64,000 nucleotides of DNA from Anthoceros angustus (taxonomy: Eukaryota; Streptophyta; Anthocerotopsida; Anthocerotales; Anthocerotaceae), in the NCBI GenBank assembly GCA_010909165.1, contig VJWM01000103.1, forward strand, positions 868,001 to 932,000, written 5' to 3'. Position 1 is the first letter of the stretch, and each line of letters starts with the position of its first letter. Of this stretch, positions 57,447-64,000 are shown piece after piece. A program made the position numbers and the translations under genes. The notes under the pieces are model-generated. The model was given only the letters and a program-made list of their open reading frames with translations, was not told the DNA's origin and searched no databases.

Positions 57447-58597
57447 GTGGCGGATTCAGCCACTAGCAGGGGCTTGGAGGCGGCGAGAAGCATGAGGCAT
57501 CCACGGTGCGATGGCAACGGAGCCGGCGCTGGAGCTGATGCTGTGCTTCGCGGAGCACACGGGCTTATCTCCGGGGCCCCTGTGTGGACGGATGCGTTCG
57601 CGGTGAGCGATTTCTTGGTGCTGCAGCGACAGGATCTGGCGACACGGCTGGTGGCGCAGGTGCACTCTACACTAGGATTCTTCCGGCCAATTCCGTTGCG
57701 GCGAGGCCTGCTGAGCGGGCTGGACGAGAAGCACGGAGAGGCACACCCGACGCGCGGGGGGCTGCGCATCGGGAAGCGGCTGGAACGCGAGCCCGACGCG
57801 GCCCCGGACCCCCAATGGAGTGGGAGCAGGACGGCCAGTACTTCCACTACCTCAGCAAGTGTGTGCACGCCACGGACAAGCTCACCCGCGCCACGGGCGA
57901 CCCGCGCTACATCGCCTGGGCGCGCGAGCTCATGGAGACCACGCACCGCACCTTCCTCTATTCCGTCCCCGGCCGCGGCCGCCGCATGTACTGGATTCCA
58001 AGATGAGCGTCGACCTCTCCCGACCCTCGGTGTCCTCCCAGGGCGGCCACGACCCGCGCGACGGCTTCCACCTGCGTGCAACTGGAGGAGACTGCCGAGG
58101 CCCTGGGCTACGACCTCAGCGGCCTTCCCGCCGCGCGCCGTGACTGCCACTCCGTGATGCGCCAGGACGCCATGGCCACCACCGACACGCTCGGCATCGG
58201 CGGCCTTTCGTCGACGCCTCCCGCCTCCACCAGCTCCGGCAGGAGCTCCCTCTGCGGGACGCCATCTCCCGCGCGGCCGTGGCGAGCGTGAAGCTGGTGG
58301 CGGAGCGCGGCCGGGATGTGGACTCCCCGGCCTCCCGCCGCCTCGCGTTCCGGGAGCTTGGGCTCGCCATCGGCATGGCCGCCTGGCACCTCATGCAGGA
58401 TCCTCCGCCGGAATTCCGAGACCTCGTCCAAGGATGCTATACCTTTCTCGGCGACAAGATCCAAATCCTTCTGGCTCCGCCCGGACAACCGCAGAGCCGA
58501 GACCTACCTGGAACACGAGGACATCAACGACGTGATGCTCGCCACTAGCCTCGCCCCGGATGGCTTCTTGCACCTCGCGCTGGAGCGTGAAGAGTAA
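57447..58597 (+). pseudogene. Frame-broken gene of a bacterial-type six-hairpin glycosidase-like family
   Basis: A GC-rich, intronless region in which a single protein can be followed only by changing frame several times. Pieces in order: SGAPVWTDAFAVSDF (about 57570-57620), MEWEQDGQYFHYLSKCVHAT (57813-57872), RYIAWARELMETTH (57906-57947), KMSVDLSRPSVSS (58000-58040), GGHDPRDGFH, VRQ-type YDLSGLPAARRDCHSVMRQD (58111-58170), AMATTDTLGIGG, and DINDVMLATSLAPDG (58523-58567) near the end. Blocks like these, with GQYFHYL and an MSxDLSRPxV-SMGGHDPxDG pattern, are known to me from bacterial and fungal proteins of the (alpha/alpha)6-barrel type. The function is uncharacterised. At least four single-base frameshifts are needed, so it is a pseudogene or carries sequencing errors. 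Its origin may be horizontal. Confidence 0.55.
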
Positions 58598-58599
58598 TT

Positions 58600-59078
58600 A
58601 TACTAATGTTACTTACATACGTCTATGGGATATCATGAAAGAAAGGTGCGTGTCTCTTGTACAGGTGGGCTGCACGGGGAACGTGTGTGGCTCTTTTGTG
58701 TCCCGTCACTGAGACAGTGACAGGCGTTTTTGACAGGCCAACAGCGAAAGAGGCACCCGGTAGCCCGGAAACTTCCCGGCTCCTTCGCACCCCTCGCCAC
58801 GTGGCCACAAATGCATTGCTGGTCGTCCGGTCGTCAGGAGCTGCTTCCATTGGGCCTTCCTCCTGCTTTGTACGCTTAACGCCCTCGGTTCTAGAAACAT
58901 ACCCGGTGCGTATAAAGGACATCGTGGCCCCGACACTGACTCACCAGCATCTGCCTTTGGTTCTTCGTCTTCCATCTGTAGCTCTCTCACGCTGCGCTTT
59001 GTTCTCCACTCGCTTACCAAGGCACTCGCTTACCATTCCCTCTTCTGTGAACCGGCACATCTCTCGGCGACCAGTACC
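58600..59078 (+). promoter_or_regulatory. Promoter region of the phi-class GST
   Basis: A TATA-like TATAAAGG lies at 58911-58918, about 165 bp before the ATG. TTCTAGAA at 58889-58896 fits the palindromic core of a heat-shock element. Both are sequence matches only. Confidence 0.45.
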
Positions 59079-59844
59079 ATGACGATCAAGGTTCACGGCT
59101 TTCCTCTGTCCACCGCCACCGCCACCGTGTTGGTTACTCTGTGGGAGAAGGAGGCGGATTTTGAGTTTGTCTCGGTGGATTTGCTTCACGGTGCTCACAA
59201 GCAGCCGGAGTATCTGGCTCACCAGCCTTTCGGGCAAATCCCGTACCTTGAAGATGGAGATTACGAGATTTACGGTGAGCTGACTGCTGCGACTTGGAAG
59301 CTTGCGATTTGGAAAGCCTGGGGTTGGATGTGGTTGCTTACTTGCATGTGTCGTGACCGTGTGGCTGGCAGAGTCCCGGGCTGTTGCCAAGTATGTGGCG
59401 GACAGGTTTGCGGGGCAGGGGACGGAGCTGTATCCCAAGGATCTCAAGTTGAGGGGGAAGGTTGACCAGTGGATCGAAGTGGAGGCTCACAACTACAGCA
59501 AGCCTGCCATCGCGATTGCGTTGGAGAAGTATTATGCTCCTTTGTTCCACAAGAGGCCGGGAAACGAAGCTGTGGCGCAGGAGAACATCAAGAAGCTTGA
59601 GGAGGTGTTGGACATCTACGAGGCTCTCCTCGCCAAGCAAAAGTACATTGCCGGGGATGACTTCTCCTTGGCTGATGTCACGCACATCGTGCCTACCAAC
59701 CACGTCCTGCGCGCCGCCCCGGAGGTTGCCGAGATCTTCAAGGCCAGGCCGCATGTGCAGGCCTGGTGGGAGAACGTTTCGTCCAGGCCCGCCTGGAAGA
59801 AGTATGTGGAGCTGGCCTCTCCCTACTTCCCCAAGCACCAGTAG
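59079..59844 (+). CDS. GSTF: Phi-class glutathione S-transferase
   Basis: Two exons are predicted at 59079-59274 and 59372-59844, giving 222 residues. Phi GSTs conjugate glutathione to reactive compounds in the cytosol and can act as peroxidases or carriers. The thioredoxin-like N-domain starts TIKVHGFPLSTATATVLVTL, with Ser11 in the catalytic position (STAT as in other phi GSTs). NPFGQxP-type QPFGQIPYLEDGD and ESRAVAKYVADRF (Glu66-Ser67, glutathione binding) follow. The helical C-domain has KYIAGDDFSLADVTHI, the N-capping signature, and ends FPKHQ. The first intron is at the usual place before ESRA. The second intron found in most angiosperm phi genes is absent here. The gene is intact. Confidence 0.95.
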
Positions 59845-60986
59845 CGTGCTTGCCGGCAGCACTGGCTTGGTCCATTTTTGATCATGTGAGACTATGGCTC
59901 GCAGGTCTGGTTTGTCGCCAGCTTTGTAATGCTTAGCTCGCTGTGCGGGCCTTTGAGTTGGTGCAACGTTTTTCTATCTTGTGCGGAATGTTTCGTGTAA
60001 CGAACGCATTATTCCCTGCACCGTAAACTTTGTAGCATGTCTTCTAAAATTAGTACCAAGCCCCCGTGCATCCGGTTGTCGGGGTAGAGCAGGGGATCTG
60101 CTGTCCTGTCAAGTGTTTTGCGGGCGGCCAAGACAAAGCTGCCTGGTCTGCAGGGAGTCGCGTTTGTCTCATGTGGAAGACTTATACCAGCGGTTATCGC
60201 CATGAGGAAGTATGGTTAACTATAGGGGAAGCAAACCTTGGGAATGCTATAACCGCCACTTTCTTCTTCCCTGTCCAGGTTTTCCCGCCCCGCATATTTC
60301 TCTCCCTTCTCCTTCATTCTTCTCCCTCCCATCTTGGCGACGATCTCATCACACTCTGTCTCGCGTAGGCCAAATGCCACTCCTGTTGTGTGGGCCAATT
60401 TCGTTCGCAAGCTCTCTGAATGCTCTCTCGCAGCTACCACCTCAGCGACTTCGGCGTCGCGATGGTGCTGTGATGTTCCGAGACGTGCCGACTGGTGCTG
60501 ACTGCCGCGATCGAGGGCGGATGGACTGGGTACGCAAGGTCTCAGCAGCGCGCGAGCATTTTGCAGTTTTGCGTCGCTAGGGCGGGTGGCATTGAATTTC
60601 CGTATGCCAACTCAGGTGAGAGCTGCGGAGGTTGCCCTGTGGGAGGGCACGGAAACGTGGAGAGTTCGGAGGTGGTAGCGATGTCTGAGTGCTGGAGATG
60701 GGTTCCGGGGTTAGGGTTTGGGCCTGGCGCGCGCACGAGCTGGGCCTGTGCCGGGGCAGGTTGCGAAATTGAGAGGCATGCGGAAATCCGTTGAGTGGGG
60801 GCAATTGGTGGTTTGTCGCTCCCAGGGAGCCTGTGGGCTGTGATATGGACTCACTGGATACGCCAGGCAGAAGCTGGCGCAGCTCTTCCTTGAGCTGGAA
60901 TGCTTAGGATTCCGTAAGGGCAGGTGCAGGTGGGATGGTTATTCCTCCCATTCCGTGCTAGGCACAATACAGGTGGTCTCAGCGGA
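59845..60986. other. Intergenic between GST and SAS-6
   Basis: Several short reading frames are open but none shows family resemblance. It should contain the GST 3' end, and the promoter and perhaps an untranslated first exon of SAS-6. Confidence 0.45.
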
Positions 60987-63900
60987 ATGGACGAGGGGTT
61001 TAGAGTAACCGGAGTGGATAGCACCTCCATCCTGTTCGAGAAAGCGATTCCTGTTAGAGTGACAAAGTCAGGATGTGAGGACAAGCACATGGATCTGAAC
61101 ATGAGATTTATCATGGGCTTGAGCACGCACCACAGGACCACCAAGGTATCTAGCTTGTCCGCGCCTTGCCCAATCATCTACTGCCGTGGATGGTGAGGCG
61201 TGCTTTTGCGACTCTGTCACTACCAAAATACATGTGCTTTATTCCCTGCCGTATGGCATTTGCAGGTTCTTCAGGTGCAGATTACGAACGAACAGGACCC
61301 TTTCTTTCTTTACTCCATGGAGGTGAACGAAGATGACTTTCAGTGCTTGAAAGTGGATCAGTGCATTCTTGTGGATTTCTCTACTTTCCCTCACAAGTTC
61401 ATTGAGTTGCTCGAGCATTGTATTGACGCTGGGACGCATGAACCACCTCGGTGAGCTTCTAAAGTCTATGCTTCTGGGGCCCTCTGACTGCTGTTACCTC
61501 CTCTCACTCCAACGCCCGTACTTCATTGCCTGCTCACTCAGCCAAGGTGCTTGGGCTGTAACAGGTTTCTTGCCGTCTTACATGTTCGGGCAGGAGACTC
61601 CAATTTCAGTGTGGTTGAGACAAACCAGTTCAAACACCTCAGTCATTTATCCCTCTGTTTCCGACAAGGAAATGATGCCACCATTAAAAGCTACCTCGCT
61701 GGGCGTCTTGCTGACTACAAGGTGATCTGACGCACCTGCCCGAATCTCTGTTGTTGCCAGCTTGTACTTATCCTCAAAGCTTGCAGCAATGAAATTTATG
61801 GGACGTGTATTTGGACGGAACAGGCAACCAATACAGACTTGCAGGAGAAGCTCAAGAGGACTCTTCAATCTCTGGAGAGGTCTCTTGGAGAAGTCAGCAA
61901 TTTGACCAGGTATTATCCCTTGTCCTCTGTCCGCCCTAGAATTCATTTGTCCAGTGGAGGTTGAGGCATACAGTGTATTCTTTTCTGCGGATACTGTTCA
62001 ACTTCGAGCCAAAGAAATACACTAGGTTCGATCTAGGTCAAGGCCATTCAATTGAATGCGAATGAACTCTCCTGTGAAAGAAGCACCACTTATTCGACAT
62101 CCGTTCTAGCTCCGCTCATTAGCAGATCTTACTATGCAGCCAACTTGGTGAAATGCGGGAGACCAGCTCTGGGAGCCTTAGTGAGCTCAAATCACAGTTA
62201 ACACTAGAGCTTGCGCATGTTAAGGAGAAGGTTCGCCTATTCTCCCACTAAAGCATAACGTTCAAACAATAAGACACACAAAGTATTGGAGGCGTTTTGG
62301 TCATTAGGTGTCTCACCTGTTAAGTGTTTCACACTGTTTGCTTGTTTCTGGACCCTGAAGAGTTCCAGGTTTGCATTTCATGAACTTCAAACCAAATTGG
62401 TTGCAGGCAATGGTTGACGCTAATGAGTTGAAGGAAAGGATGGAAAGGGAGCGAGATAGGCTGGAAGCGAAGCTGCGGCAACAATGCGAGTGCCAACAGG
62501 ACAGAGCAGCAGAGCTAGAAAAACAGGTCTAGTATGTCCCATTTGAAATTCTACCATCATCCTGCTCTCATGGAATTCATCTGAAGTCCACTCTGGCCTT
62601 CTCTGAAACCATGGTCCTTCATACAGAATAGGTCAATACTGGATAGCAAACACACTTTGGAGACAAGATACACGGAGCTGAGAACAAAGTTTGACATTGT
62701 GGATAGAGATCTTGAGGAGAGGCAACAGGTACATTTTCATGATTTTTTTTTGGTGGAGAGTTAGAGAACCATGTTGAACCTGCCGTTTGCTTCCTACAGT
62801 TATCAATAAGGGGCGGTTCATGTGCCTGGGTGCAGGAATGTGCTCAATTACGGTCAGAGAATAGAACTTTGGCCAGTGAGAAGAGTGAAGCTGACAAGAT
62901 GCTAAACAGGCATTTGCTACGGCTAACTGCACTGGAGCAAGAAGTAGGTTGCAGGTCCTCTAAGCATGGTTATGGAGTCACTAAAGAGTACCATGCAAAT
63001 TTTCATGCCATGGTGCAGAATCAGGAGTATTTGATGGCACCTCTTAATGTTTCACTCTCTGCAGATCCAAGAGAAAAACCAAAAAATTTGCTGCTTGACA
63101 ACGCAGCTTGAGGCTCAAGCAGCCCAACGGTACACTTTCCTTTCGACCTGCAGCCTTCAGCCCAAATTTCATGCTGCGTTATTTGAAGTTGCTCTTCTCA
63201 TATCTATGCCCGTTTAACTTTCAGGGAAGAGGTTGAAGGATCGCTGAAGGAGTGGAACTGTGCAGCTGATCGAGCTGAGCAAAGAGCACTAGCTAGTGCT
63301 GCTGAGGTTGAAAGATGCCAACAGTGTATTGACAAGCTTAAGGTGAGCTGGGAGTGTCAATCAGACAGGGAATGCTATGCACTTTGTCACAGTGGGCATC
63401 AACACTGAGAAAGCCCTACGATTTTTGCCTTTGCGCAGGCTGATCTTCGTGCAGCGAAGTCAAAAGTTAAACTTCAGGGGCAGATGGCAAGCCAGCAAGA
63501 CTGCCTACTGAGTGAACGTCAGGCGTCTATGGACAAGAGTGCCGTGGAAATAGCCAGCTTGCGGCAGGAGATATCCCAGCTTAAGTCGGAGCTTAATAAT
63601 GCAAAGGAGAAGGTGAGTATCTTCGGCACATTGTGGCTGAGCTCCAGTAGGCTCCAGGGACTGAATACCCTGCTTCGTATGTAAGGATTAAACACAGCAT
63701 GTGAATTTGTCATTTGCAGGGAGATGAGGCACTAGAGAAGTACGATGAGGCACAGGAGGCAATGAAGTCCAACCAGCAGATGATACAGTATGTTCCCACT
63801 TATTTTGTTATCTTACTGATGAGATATTCTTAATTGCAAACGTTACACCCTGTGATATTCGTCATTTGCGCAGGTGGTTAAATCAGCAACTCACAGACCT

Positions 63901-64000
63901 TCAGCTAGGAAAACCGGGATCTGGTGGCACTTGCTCATCGCGATACTTGTACCGGCCAACCACATCATACTCTACAGCAAGAGGTCCTGGAACGTGCCTC
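60987..64000 (+). CDS. SAS6: SAS-6 centriolar cartwheel protein (5' part, runs off window)
   Basis: Thirteen exons are predicted at 60987-61145, 61266-61450, 61565-61721, 61824-61909, 62140-62230, 62407-62526, 62627-62728, 62836-62943, 63065-63129, 63225-63342, 63439-63612, 63720-63787 and 63874 onward. All phases agree. SAS-6 dimers stack into the nine-spoked cartwheel that sets centriole symmetry. In plants centrioles arise only for flagellated sperm. The N-terminal head domain is clear: LQVQITNEQDPFFLYSMEVN, then DDFQCLKVDQCILVDFSTFP and KFIELLEHC (about residues 56-105), then NFSVVETNQFKHLSHLSLCF, the PISA-type motif (about 126-145). A long coiled coil follows from about residue 170 (NELKERMERERDRLEAKLRQ and similar heptads). 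MIQWLNQQLTDLQLGK near 63780-63910 matches the block before the disordered tail in animal SAS-6. The C-terminus lies beyond the window. Confidence 0.93.

Noticed and set aside
59338-59862. 174-codon minus-strand open frame
   Set aside because: Antisense shadow of the GST second exon, which carries all the phi-class motifs.

Overview
The window is nuclear DNA from a land plant with short spliceosomal introns, mostly about 60 to 170 bp, and plant-type gene families: phi-class GST, non-phosphorylating GAPDH (ALDH11), MES-type esterase, plant CLC, plant CDC20 and Gnk2-domain secreted proteins. A clear SAS-6 homologue, a centriole protein kept by plants with flagellated sperm, points to a seed-free plant or another lineage with motile sperm. 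The short introns and GC-rich exons fit a lycophyte such as Selaginella or a hornwort. That placement is inference from family content, not a database result.

Layout: 1-5390 holds a decayed Ty3/gypsy chromovirus-type element next to a fragment of a second reverse-transcriptase family. 6750-14530 is a gene block: MES esterase (-), an orphan first exon (+), a protein with four tandem ZZ fingers (-) and CDC20 (-). 15056-16547 (-) is a canonical CDC25-type phosphatase, the most surprising gene here. 16550-23040 is AT-rich and repeat-rich: two copies of the RT family, a copia remnant and a TA-flanked MITE. 23206-24903 is a truncated separase copy. 25489-45257 is gene-rich: CLC transporter (+), full separase (-, about 28 exons), O-fucosyltransferase-like (+) and GAPN (+). 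An MFS transporter (-) follows to 47369.

47370-57440 is again repeat-rich: another RT-family copy, a 25-bp minisatellite, two small secreted Gnk2-like genes, a 0.76-kb tandem duplication, and a Harbinger transposase fragment. 57450-58600 is a frame-broken gene resembling a bacterial-type family. It is followed by a phi GST (+) and SAS-6 (+), which runs off the right edge.

Functionally the genes are mostly unrelated. However, four encode core cell-division proteins: CDC20 (the APC/C activator that triggers separase), separase, CDC25 (CDK-activating phosphatase) and SAS-6 (centriole cartwheel). All lie within about 52 kb, together with a broken separase copy. Exon boundaries were worked out by hand from GT/AG signals, reading phase and family conservation. 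They are predictions, and single junctions may be off.
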